From: JAYZDP01 sp036337765
GTDB lineage: Bacteria; Acidobacteriota; Thermoanaerobaculia; Multivoradales; Multivoraceae
DNA: 52,767 nucleotides
Assembly: GCA_036337765.1 (NCBI GenBank)
Contig: JAYZDP010000124.1
Span: 1 to 52,767 of the forward strand
Direction: 5' to 3'
Made by a program: the position numbers and the translations under genes. Positions 34,976 through 44,285 of this stretch are shown here, piece after piece. The notes below the pieces were generated by a model. That model worked only from the letters and a program-made list of their open reading frames with translations, was not told where the DNA came from and did no database searches. How positions within the stretch are numbered: position 1 is the first letter of the stretch; every line of letters starts with the position of its first letter.

Positions 34976-36090
34976 CGAGCCGCGCGCGGACGCGGCCGGG
35001 GGAAAGCGGCCACTTCGACGGTCATGCAGTGCAGGCTGCCGCCACCCAGTACCAGATCGCCGGTCGGAACGGCCACGGGCTCGAAGGCCAGCTCGGCGCC
35101 GATCTTCTCGACCGCGCCCTGGTAGCGATCGAGTAGCGCCGCGTCCCAAGCGTAGTAGTGCTCGCCGGCGAGATCGCCTGAGATCCCGTACAGATAGCGG
35201 GTTTCGCCTGTGACCCCGACCACGAACAACCCGTTGACAAAGCTCGGGAAAACGGGCCGGCCGCTGCCGTCCGGCTGCGGATCGAAATAGGGCAGGGGCT
35301 GGGGGATACGGCGGACGCGGTCGGCGCCGAGGCTATCCGACAGTAGAGCCGCCGTGCGGTCGAGGCTGGCCTGCATTTCGACGGCAAACGCTCGGTAGGC
35401 GTCGTGCTCCGTGCCGGGCGGGATCAAGACGAGCGCCTCGGGCCACACCTCGCCGACCAGGCAGTGTCCGCTGCGCGGATCGACGTTGACCACCAGGTCC
35501 GCGTGGCGGGTGAGCTCGCCCGCCAGTGGCTCGATGACGATGAGGCCCGCCACGCCGAGGCTTCGCAGCTCCGACTCGATCTCGAAACGGCTGCGCCCGG
35601 GGTTCTCGTCGAGGGTTTTCGAAGTCGTGATGACGCGGTCGTCTGGGAGCAGGAGCCAGTTTCCTCCTTGCACCACCAGGTCGAGGGTGCGGACCTCAGA
35701 GGCGAGCACCTTGGCCAGCGCTTGGACAGCCTCGTGCTCGAGAACGGGGTGGGTGGCGCCGCCATTGATCGCGTCCCACAGCGCGTCGCCGCGGCGCCAA
35801 CCCGGCATCTGTAGGGGCCCGAAGTCGCGTGCCCACGGGAAACGGTCGCCGCTCGAGGAGTTCGCGCCGGGGAAGTCGAAGATGCGCAGATCCGCCCCTG
35901 CGGCCTCGATGGCCTCGCGATGCTCCATGGCGAAGGCGATGTCAACCACGATGGCCTCGCCACGGATCGGCGCGGGCGGCGGGCCCGGATCGTCGTCGCG
36001 GTTACGCACGACGAGCGCGGCCGCGACCGTGATTCCGAGCACACCGACGAGCAGCGCGATCCGTCTGAGGAAGCTTGTGTCCGTGCTCAA
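34972..36090 (-). CDS. membrane-anchored agmatine deiminase/peptidyl-arginine deiminase family protein
   Basis: About 372 residues. An N-terminal transmembrane helix (RRIALLVGVLGITVAAALVV) precedes a pentein fold. Active-site motifs of the PAD_porph/AguA family are seen: WARDFGP, QGGNWLLLPDD, TRHADLVVNVD (His-x-Asp) and GGGSLHCMT (the nucleophile Cys). Family enzymes deiminate agmatine or arginine in proteins. Here the membrane anchor points to a periplasmic substrate, recalling the exported arginine deiminases of Porphyromonas. The start is uncertain: TTG 36090 gives a plausible anchor, and GTG 36139-36141 adds a Cys/Pro-rich stretch; neither has a good ribosome site. Confidence 0.75.
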   Translation of the reverse strand: MSTDTSFLRRIALLVGVLGITVAAALVVRNRDDDPGPPPAPIRGEAIVVDIAFAMEHREAIEAAGADLRIFDFPGANSSSGDRFPWARDFGPLQMPGWRRGDALWDAINGGATHPVLEHEAVQALAKVLASEVRTLDLVVQGGNWLLLPDDRVITTSKTLDENPGRSRFEIESELRSLGVAGLIVIEPLAGELTRHADLVVNVDPRSGHCLVGEVWPEALVLIPPGTEHDAYRAFAVEMQASLDRTAALLSDSLGADRVRRIPQPLPYFDPQPDGSGRPVFPSFVNGLFVVGVTGETRYLYGISGDLAGEHYYAWDAALLDRYQGAVEKIGAELAFEPVAVPTGDLVLGGGSLHCMTVEVAAFPRPRPRAAR

Positions 36091-36194
36091 GAGGGGCCCC
36101 GGCAGTAGCGGGATCGGGCGGAAGCAGGGGCAGCCTAGCACCGCTACGGGGGCGGTAACTGGGCGTGAACAAAGGCCGAAAGAGCCGGCTGCCG

Positions 36195-36203
36195 TGCTAG
36201 CCT
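36195..36203 (+). promoter_or_regulatory. putative extended -10 (TGCTAGCCT)
   Basis: A TGCTAnnnT motif whose expected transcription start (about 36210) lies about 3 nt before ATG 36213. No Shine-Dalgarno site is visible, so the peptide-importer mRNA may be leaderless. Confidence 0.42.
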
Positions 36204-36212
36204 CGCCTATTG

Positions 36213-37241
36213 ATGCGCGACTATTTCCTCAGGCGCGTCCTACTGATTCCACCGACGCTTCTGGGGATCACCATCGTCGTATTCCTGATCACGCGGGTGG
36301 TTCCAGGCGGGCCCCTCGAGCGCGCGATCATGGAGGCCCAGCAAGGCTCCTTCGACGGCGGTGCAGGATCGGTGTCGAGCGTCGCCGGGCAGGGTCAGGC
36401 GCTGTCGGAGGAACAGATCCAGCAGCTCAAGGAGTACTACGGCTTCGACAAGCCCTGGCTGATCTCCTACGTGGGCTGGGTTGGGAAGGTCTTGCGTGGA
36501 GACCTCGGCTCCTCGTATCGGTACAACGAGCCGGTGGTCGACATCCTGCGCTCGCGGTTTCCTGTCTCGCTGTTTTTCGGCGTGATGACGATTCTCATCA
36601 CCTACACGGTCTGTATCCCGCTGGGGGTGGTGAAGGCACTGAAGCACCGCACGACGATCGACAACGTGACTTCGGTGTTCGTGTTCATGGGCTACGCCAT
36701 CCCGCCCTACGTGCTCGGGAGCCTGTTGCTGTTCTTCTTCGCGGCACGCCTCGAGTGGTTTCCGATGGGTGGCTTCACGAGCATCGACTTTCAGTTCCTC
36801 AGTCCTGCCGAGAAGGTCCGCGACGTGGCACATCACGCCATCCTGCCCCTGTGCTGCTACCTGATCGGCAGCTTCGCAGTGACTACCCAGTTGATGAAGA
36901 ACCACCTGATGGACAACCTGTCCGCCGACTACGTACGAACGGCCGTCGCCAAGGGCGTCTCCTTTCGGCGCGCGGTCACCGGGCACGCGCTGCGCAACTC
37001 ACTGATTCCCATCGCCACCACCTTCGGTCAGAACATCCTCTTGATCGTGAGCGGGTCTTTTCTGATCGAGACGATCTTCGACATCAACGGCTTCGGCCTT
37101 CTGGGGCTCACGGCGATCTTTGATCGCGACTATCCGGTGGTCATGGGGGTCGTCTTTCTGACATCGATGGCTCTTTTGGTGGGCAACATCGTCTCCGACG
37201 CGCTGGTGGCCGCCGTCGACCCGCGAATTCGCTTCGAGTGA
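36213..37241 (+). CDS. peptide ABC transporter permease (YejB/DppB-like)
   Basis: 342 residues with an N-terminal helix (RRVLLIPPTLLGITIVVFLI), VPGGPLERA, a periplasmic insert, and the permease signature ADYVRTAVAKGVSFRRAV-x-HALRNSLIPI. GSFLIETIFDINGFG near the end is typical of the DppB/YejB class. It forms the channel with the next gene. An in-frame TTG at 36210 is rejected in favour of the ATG. First gene of a five-gene importer operon. Confidence 0.9.
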   Translation: MRDYFLRRVLLIPPTLLGITIVVFLITRVVPGGPLERAIMEAQQGSFDGGAGSVSSVAGQGQALSEEQIQQLKEYYGFDKPWLISYVGWVGKVLRGDLGSSYRYNEPVVDILRSRFPVSLFFGVMTILITYTVCIPLGVVKALKHRTTIDNVTSVFVFMGYAIPPYVLGSLLLFFFAARLEWFPMGGFTSIDFQFLSPAEKVRDVAHHAILPLCCYLIGSFAVTTQLMKNHLMDNLSADYVRTAVAKGVSFRRAVTGHALRNSLIPIATTFGQNILLIVSGSFLIETIFDINGFGLLGLTAIFDRDYPVVMGVVFLTSMALLVGNIVSDALVAAVDPRIRFE

Positions 37242-37244
37242 GCC

Positions 37245-38345
37245 ATGGCCGGGCGATCCCAGCTCAACCCGCTGACCGCGCGCAAGCTGCGTCGCTTTCG
37301 CGAAATTCGCCGTGGCTACTATTCGTTCCTGCTTCTGGTTGGGCTCGTCGGCGTCTCGCTGGTCGGTGAGCTGCTCGTGAACAACAAGGCGATCCTGGTT
37401 CGCTACGAGGGCGAATGGTCCTTTCCTACCTATACCCGTGTCCGGCTCGGTGAAGAGTTCGGCCTGATCGGAGAAGCCAGGCAGGTCCCGGTGGACTATC
37501 GCGCTCTCGCCGAGCGCTTCGAGGACGAGGATGGCGGCAACTTCGTCGTCTTGCCGTTCATTCCCTACAACGCCTACGAGAACGATCCTTACGAGGACGT
37601 TTTCAAGCCCGCGCCGCCCTCGGCGGCCAGCCGCCATTTTCTCGGCACCGACTCGACGGGACGCGACATTCTCGCGCGGCTTCTGTTCGGCTTCCGCACG
37701 GCCATTCTCTTTGCCGTGGCGTTCATGGCTCTGACCTATCTGATCGGCATCACACTCGGCTGCCTGATGGGTTTCTTCGGGGGGCTGTTCGATCTCTTCC
37801 TTCAGCGCCTGATCGAGATCTGGTCGAATATCCCGTTCCTGTACATGGTGATCATCGTCTTTTCGGTCATCCCGACAAGCTTTGACGTCAGGACTCGTAT
37901 CGGCATCCTACTGACGATCATGGTGCTGTTCTCGTGGACCTCGATGACCTACTACATGCGGACCGCGACGTACCGAGAGAAGGAGCGCGACTACACGGCC
38001 GCTGCGATGGTTCTGGGAGCGTCGACTCCACGGATCATCTTCGGCCACATCATTCCGAACGTGGTCTCGACGATCGTCACCTTCGTGCCGATCACGGTCT
38101 CGAATGCCATCATCGCCGTCACAGCACTCGACTTTCTGGGCTGGGGCCTGCCGCCTCCGACTCCCTCGATGGGCGAGCTGCTCAAACAGGGGACCGCGAA
38201 TCTGACCACCGCGCCGTGGATCGTCAGCTCGGCCTTCGTCACGCTGGTCCTCATACTGACCCTGGTGAACTTCGTGGGCGAAGCGGTCCGCGAAGCCTTC
38301 GATCCGAAGAAGTTCACGGTCTACCAGTTAGAGCTAAAACCCTGA
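37245..38345 (+). CDS. peptide ABC transporter permease (YejE/DppC-like)
   Basis: 366 residues. After a helix near residues 28-45 comes a periplasmic insert of about 80 residues (NNKAILVRYEGEWSFPTY to YEDVFKPAPPS), which is typical of YejE and absent from most DppC proteins. Then come FLGTDSTGRDILARLLFGFR and the signature YTAAAMVLGASTPRIIFGHIIPNV. It lies 3 nt after the first permease. Its TGA overlaps the proposed CTG start of the binding-protein gene. Confidence 0.9.
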   Translation: MAGRSQLNPLTARKLRRFREIRRGYYSFLLLVGLVGVSLVGELLVNNKAILVRYEGEWSFPTYTRVRLGEEFGLIGEARQVPVDYRALAERFEDEDGGNFVVLPFIPYNAYENDPYEDVFKPAPPSAASRHFLGTDSTGRDILARLLFGFRTAILFAVAFMALTYLIGITLGCLMGFFGGLFDLFLQRLIEIWSNIPFLYMVIIVFSVIPTSFDVRTRIGILLTIMVLFSWTSMTYYMRTATYREKERDYTAAAMVLGASTPRIIFGHIIPNVVSTIVTFVPITVSNAIIAVTALDFLGWGLPPPTPSMGELLKQGTANLTTAPWIVSSAFVTLVLILTLVNFVGEAVREAFDPKKFTVYQLELKP

Positions 38346-40429
38346 CAAAGACACGACTCGTCTGTACCCCCCTTTGCTGTGCCCTGGTCGGCGCAGTGGC
38401 GATGGTCTCGGTCGGATGCGGCAAAGGCGCGACCGCCGATGCCGATCTGCCACTCGGATCCCGCGACAACACCGCGGAGGTCGAGGAGTACTACCGGACC
38501 AAGGTCAGCCTGCCGGTGGAGGTGCGCGAGGCCCTCGAGCGCGGCGAGATCAGCCAGGCAGAGATCGACGAGCGTACGGTCGCCGGGGAGTTCCCGAAGT
38601 TCTTCCGCTTTGCGACGCCAGCCGATCTTCCGGCGGACCTGGAGTGGGAAGACGGTATGGACCTTCCGGAGCTGGGGTCGCCCGAAGCGACAAAGGGCGG
38701 CACGCTCTTCATGGCCATCACCGACTTCCCGCGGACCCTGCGCGTGGTCGGCCCGGACGCAAATGGGTCGTTTCGCGCATACCTTCAGGACGAGACGCTC
38801 TACACCTATGCGGTCCGTCACCCCAACGTGACCGAGATCGGCCCGAACGGCCATCGTTACATGCCCGCCATCGCCAACGAGTGGGCGGTCGATCGGGAGG
38901 CCAAGACCGTGTACGTGCGTATCAACCCCGCCGCCCGTTGGTCGGACGGCAGGTCGGTGACGACCGCCGACACGCTCTTCACCTACTACATGTTCCAGTC
39001 TCCCCACATCCGGGCCCCCTGGTACAACAACGCCTATCACCGTCAGTTCACGGAAGTGGCTGTCTACGACGAGCACACCTTCTCGGTGACCGTGCCGGAG
39101 GGCAAGCCCGACATGAACAAGCGCGTCCTGGAGACGCGGCCCTTCCCGCGGCATTTCTTTCTGGACTTTGGCGACGACTATCCGGAGCGCTACCAATGGG
39201 AGTTCTTGCCGACGACCGGCGCGTACGTGATCAAGGAAGAGGACATCAAGAAGGGTCGCTCGATCACGTACACACGCGACGAGGACTGGTGGGCGAGAGA
39301 TCTGAAGTTCTGGCGCCACCGGTTCAACCCGGATCGAATCCACTTCACCGTGATCCGCGACAAGGCCAAGGCCTTCGAGAGCTTCAAGAAGGGTGAGCTC
39401 GACACCGTCCGGATGCGGGAGCCCGACTATTGGTTCGACAAACTTGCCGACGACGACCCGTTGGTGGCGGACGGCTACATCCACAAGCACCAGTTCTACG
39501 ACGACAAGCCCCGACCGACCTACGGCCTGTGGATCAACACCGCCCAGTCCCCACTCGACAGCAAGCTGGTCCGTCAGGGGTTGCAGTTCGCGACCAACTG
39601 GGATCTCGTGATCGAGCGCTATTTTAGAGGCAGCTATGTGCGCATGCGAACCTCGGCCGACGGCTACGGACAGTTCACCCATCCCGACCTCCAGCCGCGG
39701 CCCTATTCGGTCGCAAAGGCGCTGGCGAAGTTCACCGAGGCGGGCTTCACTGAGCGCGGCGACGACGGCATCCTGGTCAACGACGCGGGTCAGCGCCTAT
39801 CCGTGACTCTGACCTCGGGCCGCGAGAGCCTCAAGGACATCCTCACCATCCTTCGGGAGCAAGCGCTGCCGGCTGGGCTCGAGTACCGCATCGAGATCCT
39901 CGACGCCACTGCGTCTTTCAAGAAGGCGCAGGAGAAGAAGCACGACATCGTCTTCACTGCTTTTGCAGTGGGCCCCGAGATGTACCCGCGGTACTGGGAG
40001 ACCTACCACTCGGTCAATGCCTACGACCAGGCGTTTCTCGCCGACGGCAGCGTCAACCGCGATCGCAAGCTCAAGCCTCAGACCAATAACCTCCATTCCC
40101 TCGCCAACGCTGAGCTCGACGCCATGATCGAGCGCTACCGGGCCTCCGAGGAGGTCGAGGAGATGCTCGATCTCGCCTTTCGCATAGAGGAGCTGTTGCA
40201 CGAGGAGGCCGTCTTTAGCCCCGGCTACGTGATGCCCTACCTGCAGGCCGGCTCCTGGCGGTGGATCGGTTGGCCCGAGGGCTTTTCGAACAAGATCGCC
40301 CACTACTACGAGAGTGAGTGGATGCAGTGGGTCGACGAGGAGAAGAGGGAGGAGACGCTGCGCGCCAAGCGGTCCGGCCAGACCTTTCCGAAGCATGCGA
40401 AGGTCTACGACCAGCACCGGATCCGCTGA
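38342..40429 (+). CDS. peptide ABC transporter substrate-binding lipoprotein (family 5, YejA-like)
   Basis: 695 residues. Signal: TKTRLVCTPLCCALVGAVAM ending VGC, a lipoprotein-like site. The mature part has ATKGGTLFMAITDFPRTLR, YMPAIANEWAVDREAKTVYVRINPAARWSDG (the family 5 signature region) and WSDGRSVTTADTLFTYYM. No ATG, GTG or TTG fits: the in-frame GTG at 38396 and ATG at 38402 would destroy the signal, and none lies between about 38216 and 38342. CTG 38342 overlaps the preceding TGA (CTGA) and gives a perfect signal peptide, so a CTG start or a sequencing error is inferred. It delivers oligopeptides to the permeases. Confidence 0.85.
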   Translation: MTKTRLVCTPLCCALVGAVAMVSVGCGKGATADADLPLGSRDNTAEVEEYYRTKVSLPVEVREALERGEISQAEIDERTVAGEFPKFFRFATPADLPADLEWEDGMDLPELGSPEATKGGTLFMAITDFPRTLRVVGPDANGSFRAYLQDETLYTYAVRHPNVTEIGPNGHRYMPAIANEWAVDREAKTVYVRINPAARWSDGRSVTTADTLFTYYMFQSPHIRAPWYNNAYHRQFTEVAVYDEHTFSVTVPEGKPDMNKRVLETRPFPRHFFLDFGDDYPERYQWEFLPTTGAYVIKEEDIKKGRSITYTRDEDWWARDLKFWRHRFNPDRIHFTVIRDKAKAFESFKKGELDTVRMREPDYWFDKLADDDPLVADGYIHKHQFYDDKPRPTYGLWINTAQSPLDSKLVRQGLQFATNWDLVIERYFRGSYVRMRTSADGYGQFTHPDLQPRPYSVAKALAKFTEAGFTERGDDGILVNDAGQRLSVTLTSGRESLKDILTILREQALPAGLEYRIEILDATASFKKAQEKKHDIVFTAFAVGPEMYPRYWETYHSVNAYDQAFLADGSVNRDRKLKPQTNNLHSLANAELDAMIERYRASEEVEEMLDLAFRIEELLHEEAVFSPGYVMPYLQAGSWRWIGWPEGFSNKIAHYYESEWMQWVDEEKREETLRAKRSGQTFPKHAKVYDQHRIR

Positions 40430-40432
40430 TTC

Positions 40433-41413
40433 GTGCCTGAAGAGCCCCTCCTCGAGGTGCGTGACCTGGTCACAGCCTTCGACACTGACACTGGGCGGGT
40501 GGTCGCGGTCGACGGTGTGAGCTTCGCCGTCGGTCGCGGCAAGACGGTAGGGCTGGTGGGCGAGTCCGGCTGCGGCAAGACCGTCACGGCACTGTCCGTC
40601 ATTCGGTTGCTGCCACAGCCCATGGGGCAGGTTCTGGGCGGTGAAGTACGGCTCGAGGGTCGAAACCTCCTCGAGCTGCCGCTCTCAGAGATGGAGAAGG
40701 TGCGGGGTGGGAAGATTGGCATGATCTTTCAGGAGCCGATGACGGCTCTGAACCCGGTGCAGCGGGTTGGCAAGCAGCTCTCCGAGGCATTTCTTCTGCA
40801 CCAGGACGTGGACGCTGCCGAGGCGATGCGCCGATCGATCGAGATCCTCGACAAGGTCGGCATCCCATCGCCCGAAGTGCGCTTCGGCGAGTATCCGCAC
40901 CAGCTCTCCGGCGGCATGCGCCAGCGGGTGGTGATCGCCATCGCGCTCGCGAACAACCCGGCGCTGGTCATCGCCGACGAGCCGACCACGGCGCTCGACG
41001 TCACGATCCAGGCCCAGATCCTCGATCTCATGGGGCAGCTCAAAGACGATCTGGGGATGTCGCTACTGTTGATTACGCACGATCTCGGTGTCATCGCTCA
41101 GACCTGCGACGAGGTCGTGGTGATGTACGCCGGCCGAGTCGCCGAGCAGGGACCGGTTGAGGAGATCTTCGCGAACCCGCGTCACCCGTACACTCACGGG
41201 CTCTTGCAGTCGATTCCGCGCCTCGAGAACGAGCGCAAGACCAGGCTGGAGACGATCGAGGGCATGGTGCCGGGCCTCGACGAGATGCCGGCCGGATGCC
41301 GGTTCGAGAATCGGTGCCCGTTCCGCGAAGACCGCTGCATCGAGGAGGTGCCGCCGTTGGAGCCGGTAAGCGAGACCCAGCAGGTGAGCTGTCTTCGCTG
41401 GCGGGAGATTTAG
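40433..41413 (+). CDS. oligopeptide ABC transporter ATPase (OppD/DppD-like)
   Basis: 326 residues. Walker A GESGCGKTV, Q-loop FQEPMTALNP, signature LSGGMRQRV, Walker B LVIADEPTTALDVT and H-loop LITHDLGVIAQ. The C-terminal oligopeptide domain has GCRFENRCPF...C, a cluster of Cys that in homologues can bind an iron-sulfur cluster. GTG 40433 starts 3 nt after the binding-protein stop. Confidence 0.92.
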   Translation: MPEEPLLEVRDLVTAFDTDTGRVVAVDGVSFAVGRGKTVGLVGESGCGKTVTALSVIRLLPQPMGQVLGGEVRLEGRNLLELPLSEMEKVRGGKIGMIFQEPMTALNPVQRVGKQLSEAFLLHQDVDAAEAMRRSIEILDKVGIPSPEVRFGEYPHQLSGGMRQRVVIAIALANNPALVIADEPTTALDVTIQAQILDLMGQLKDDLGMSLLLITHDLGVIAQTCDEVVVMYAGRVAEQGPVEEIFANPRHPYTHGLLQSIPRLENERKTRLETIEGMVPGLDEMPAGCRFENRCPFREDRCIEEVPPLEPVSETQQVSCLRWREI

Positions 41414-41415
41414 AC

Positions 41416-42435
41416 ATGGCCGGGCCGGCTCTCGTGTCCTCGAGCCCGCTCGTCGAGACGGTGGCGCGGCCGCTGCTCGAGGTCGAGGGCCTGAAGACCC
41501 ATTTTCCGGTGCGGGGCGGGGTCTTCATGCGTGCCAAGGCGGTTTGTCGGGCCGTCGACGATGTGAGCTTCGAGATTCGCGAGGGAGAGACCCTCGGCCT
41601 GGTCGGCGAGTCGGGATGCGGCAAATCGACGCTGGGCAAGTCGATCGTACGACTGCTCAAGCCGCAGGCCGGAAGCGTGGTGTTCGACGGCGTCGACCTG
41701 CTGCCGCTGCGACGCTCAGAGATCAAGCCGCTGCGTCGCGAACTGCAGATGATCTTTCAGGACCCCGCGGACTCGCTGAACTCCCGCCACTCGATCGCGC
41801 GCATTCTCGAAGAGCCCTTTGTCATCCATGGTGTCGGTGATGCGGCCACGCGTCACGACAAAGTGCTCGAGATCTTGGCGACGGTGGGCTTGCCCGCCGC
41901 GGCGGCCGAGCGATATCCCTTCGAGTTCTCGGGTGGTCAGCGCCAGAGAATCGGCATCGCCCGCGCGATCGCCCTGCGTCCCAAGTTGGTGGTATGCGAC
42001 GAGCCGGTGTCTGCGCTCGACGTCTCGATTCAGAGTCAGATCCTCAACCTGCTGCTCGAGCTGCAGGAGGAGCTAGGCCTGTCCTACCTCTTCATCTCCC
42101 ACGATCTGGCGGTCGTCAAGCACGTCTCCGATCGCATCGCCATCATGTACCTCGGCCGTCTGGTCGAGGTCGCCGATGCGGATGACATCTACGAGAGCCC
42201 GCGGCATCCCTACACGCGCGCGCTGCTCGACGCGATTCCGGTGCCAGATCCCTCGCAGCGGCGTAGCCTCACGGTGCTGGAGGGCGACGTGCCCTCGCCG
42301 ATCGATCCGCCGTCGGGGTGTGCGTTTCATCCCCGCTGCCCTCACGCCGAGGATCGGTGCTCGATCGAAGCGCCACTGCTACGGCAAGCGGGATCTGCGA
42401 GCCAGCATCAGGTGGCCTGCCACTTCGACTTCTAG
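41416..42435 (+). CDS. oligopeptide ABC transporter ATPase (OppF/DppF-like)
   Basis: 339 residues, the partner of the preceding ATPase. LKTHFPVRGGVFMRAKAVCRAVDDVSF is the typical OppF opening. Walker A GESGCGKST, signature FSGGQRQRIGIARAIAL, Walker B VVCDEPVSALDVS and the C-terminal GCAFHPRCPHAEDRC follow. GGGAGA is 8 nt upstream. It ends 2 nt before the convergent CsgG-like gene; the two stops sit in the palindrome CTAGGCCTAG (42432-42441). Confidence 0.92.
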   Translation: MAGPALVSSSPLVETVARPLLEVEGLKTHFPVRGGVFMRAKAVCRAVDDVSFEIREGETLGLVGESGCGKSTLGKSIVRLLKPQAGSVVFDGVDLLPLRRSEIKPLRRELQMIFQDPADSLNSRHSIARILEEPFVIHGVGDAATRHDKVLEILATVGLPAAAAERYPFEFSGGQRQRIGIARAIALRPKLVVCDEPVSALDVSIQSQILNLLLELQEELGLSYLFISHDLAVVKHVSDRIAIMYLGRLVEVADADDIYESPRHPYTRALLDAIPVPDPSQRRSLTVLEGDVPSPIDPPSGCAFHPRCPHAEDRCSIEAPLLRQAGSASQHQVACHFDF

Positions 42436-42437
42436 GC

Positions 42438-43346
42438 CTAGGGAAGCTGAACCGTCATGCCCTTCTCGACCGCGCCGGCCGAGCCCGAGACGACGTTACA
42501 AATCGTCAGCTTCTCGCGCACGGTCGTCGCCTCGAGCCGGGCTAGCTCGTTGACGAATGTGTCGAGAACTTCGCCCGTGTCGGGGTCGCGGATGATGTCT
42601 GCGGAGCCGACGACGAAGGTTTGGCCTGCGCTGACGCCGTCGCGCTCGCCGCGGTTGATGTAGACCTGACCGTCACGGACCATGGCGACGCTGCCCGTCC
42701 AGGGCACGTCGTCGATCTGCTCCGCCAGCCAGACCACTGCCTGGTCGATGGCGTCTTCCATGGCCCTGCCGACGTTGTCATTCTGGTAGGCGTTGAACCC
42801 GGTGCCGAAGTTGCTTCCCGAGTACGAGACGCCCGCGCCCTTGCGCTTGGCTGCGCCGACGACGCTGGTGGACGCCAGAATCTGCCCGGTCGTGGAGTCG
42901 ACCATGTAGATGGTCGCGTTCATCTCGGCCTTGCCCTTCTTGCCGCCGAGCTTGAGGCCTCGAATTCGGATGCCGCCACCGCCGCCCTCCGTCGACCCCT
43001 GAACGTGGGTGACGGCCCCCTTGACCAGAATCTGAGCGGGCGTCAGCTGACCGGTCACCGGCGTCTTGGCGCCCTGCGCCGTCCGGCCCGAGGCCCCGAG
43101 ATCCTGCTCGGCCAAGGCGGCGCCGCGCATGTCGCCTTCGCCGAGGACGATGAACTTGCCGCTCTGCTGCAGCTTGTCGGTCATCACGACTCCCCACGCG
43201 TCGCCGAGGTCCCATTGACCGTGCCAGCCGGCCCGGTTCTCGAACTCAGTGACACTGACCGTGTAACGCAGGCCGCTTTGGGCGAGCGCAGGCAGCGCGA
43301 CAGCGGCGGAAGCGATGAGTAGCGCTGAGGTTCGAAGTGCGCTCAT
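42438..43346 (-). CDS. exported CsgG-family protein
   Basis: 302 residues with a signal peptide (ending ALPALAQ). The CsgG-like domain shows VSVTEFENRAGW, LGDAWGVVMTDKLQQSGKFIVLGEGDM, LVKGAVTHVQG, and VYMVDSTTGQIL-like strands. No lipobox is present, unlike true CsgG, and a C-terminal part (GQVYINRGERDGVSAGQTFVVG) resembles FlgT-like or SH3-like beta domains. No curli subunits are nearby, so it is probably a periplasmic envelope protein rather than a curli pore. A TATACAAT-like element lies upstream. Confidence 0.78.
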   Translation of the reverse strand: MSALRTSALLIASAAVALPALAQSGLRYTVSVTEFENRAGWHGQWDLGDAWGVVMTDKLQQSGKFIVLGEGDMRGAALAEQDLGASGRTAQGAKTPVTGQLTPAQILVKGAVTHVQGSTEGGGGGIRIRGLKLGGKKGKAEMNATIYMVDSTTGQILASTSVVGAAKRKGAGVSYSGSNFGTGFNAYQNDNVGRAMEDAIDQAVVWLAEQIDDVPWTGSVAMVRDGQVYINRGERDGVSAGQTFVVGSADIIRDPDTGEVLDTFVNELARLEATTVREKLTICNVVSGSAGAVEKGMTVQLP

Positions 43347-43429
43347 GGTGAGCCCCTTTCTCGAGAAGCCACGGAATCGTGGGCGGTTCGCGCCGATTGT
43401 ATAGCTTGAGCGCCGTGGTCGCGCGAGTG

Positions 43430-44281
43430 TCAGGCCCGCCGTTCAGCGGCCGCGACCGTGTTGCGCAATAGCATCGCGACCGTCGTCGGCCCGACCCCGC
43501 CTAGACGCGGGGTGATCCATCCAGCGACCTCCTCGCACGATTCGTCAACGTCGGCGAGCAGCCGCCTGCCTTCCCACGAGATTCCGCCCGAGATCACGAT
43601 CGCGCCTGGTCGCAGCATGTCGGGGGTGATGGTGGAGGGCACCCCGACCGCCGCGACGACGCAGTCGGCGCGGCGTGTGTAGTCGGCGATGTTCGGCACA
43701 CCGGTGTGGACCGTGGTCACAGCAGCATTGGCGCCGTGCTTGAGAGTGAGCAGCAATGACAGCGGCCGGCCCAGGGTCGGCCCACGCCCGACCACCACGA
43801 CCTCTTTGCCTGAGACCGACAAGCCGTAGTGATCCAGCATGGCGACGATGCCAGCGGGCGTGCAAGGTAGCGGCCCGTCCTCCTGCAGGACGAGCTTGCC
43901 GAGGTTGACCGGGTGCAAGCCGTCAGCGTCCTTGGCCGGATCCATCGCCAGCAGCGCCGCGTTCAGGTCGAAGCCCGAGGGCACCGGGTGCTGGACGATG
44001 TAGCCGTCGACGTCGGGGTTGCCGTTGAGGTCGTGCACGGCGCCGATCAGAGTGGCCTGAGAGGCGTCTGCCGGGATCTCGACGTTGATCGACTCGATCC
44101 CGACCTCCCCGCAAGCCTCGTGCTTCTTGCGGACGTAGCCGGCGCTTGCGCTGTCGTTGCCGACAAGCACGGTCGCCAGGCCCGGAGTGACTCCCCGCCG
44201 CTTGAGAGCGGTCACACGTTCGCCGACGTCGACCAGCACGGCCTCGGCAACGGGCTTTCCTTCTAGCAGCTGAGCGGGCAA
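43430..44281 (-). CDS. folD: methylenetetrahydrofolate dehydrogenase/cyclohydrolase
   Basis: This bifunctional enzyme interconverts 5,10-methylene-, methenyl- and 10-formyl-tetrahydrofolate. 283 residues. AQLLEGKPVAEAV opens, SAGYVRKKHEACGEVGI holds the catalytic Tyr and Lys, VQHPVPSG replaces the more usual VQLPLP, and DADGLHPVNLGKL, GRGPTLGRPLSLLL (NADP loop) and PGGVGPTTVAMLL-like GGVGPTTVAML close it. TTG 44281 is proposed as start: it lies 5 nt after the thiolase stop and gives the normal FolD N-terminus. GTG 44323 would lie inside the thiolase gene. Confidence 0.92.
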   Translation of the reverse strand: MPAQLLEGKPVAEAVLVDVGERVTALKRRGVTPGLATVLVGNDSASAGYVRKKHEACGEVGIESINVEIPADASQATLIGAVHDLNGNPDVDGYIVQHPVPSGFDLNAALLAMDPAKDADGLHPVNLGKLVLQEDGPLPCTPAGIVAMLDHYGLSVSGKEVVVVGRGPTLGRPLSLLLTLKHGANAAVTTVHTGVPNIADYTRRADCVVAAVGVPSTITPDMLRPGAIVISGGISWEGRRLLADVDESCEEVAGWITPRLGGVGPTTVAMLLRNTVAAAERRA

Positions 44282-44285
44282 CGGC

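Noticed and set aside
37934..38341. upstream extension of the peptide-binding protein
   Set aside because: It lies within the second permease gene and has no signal or domain; the lipoprotein signal begins at 38342.
42438..43346. curli secretion system suggested by the CsgG-like protein
   Set aside because: No lipobox is present and no csgA, csgB, csgE or csgF gene is nearby, so only the CsgG-like fold is supported.
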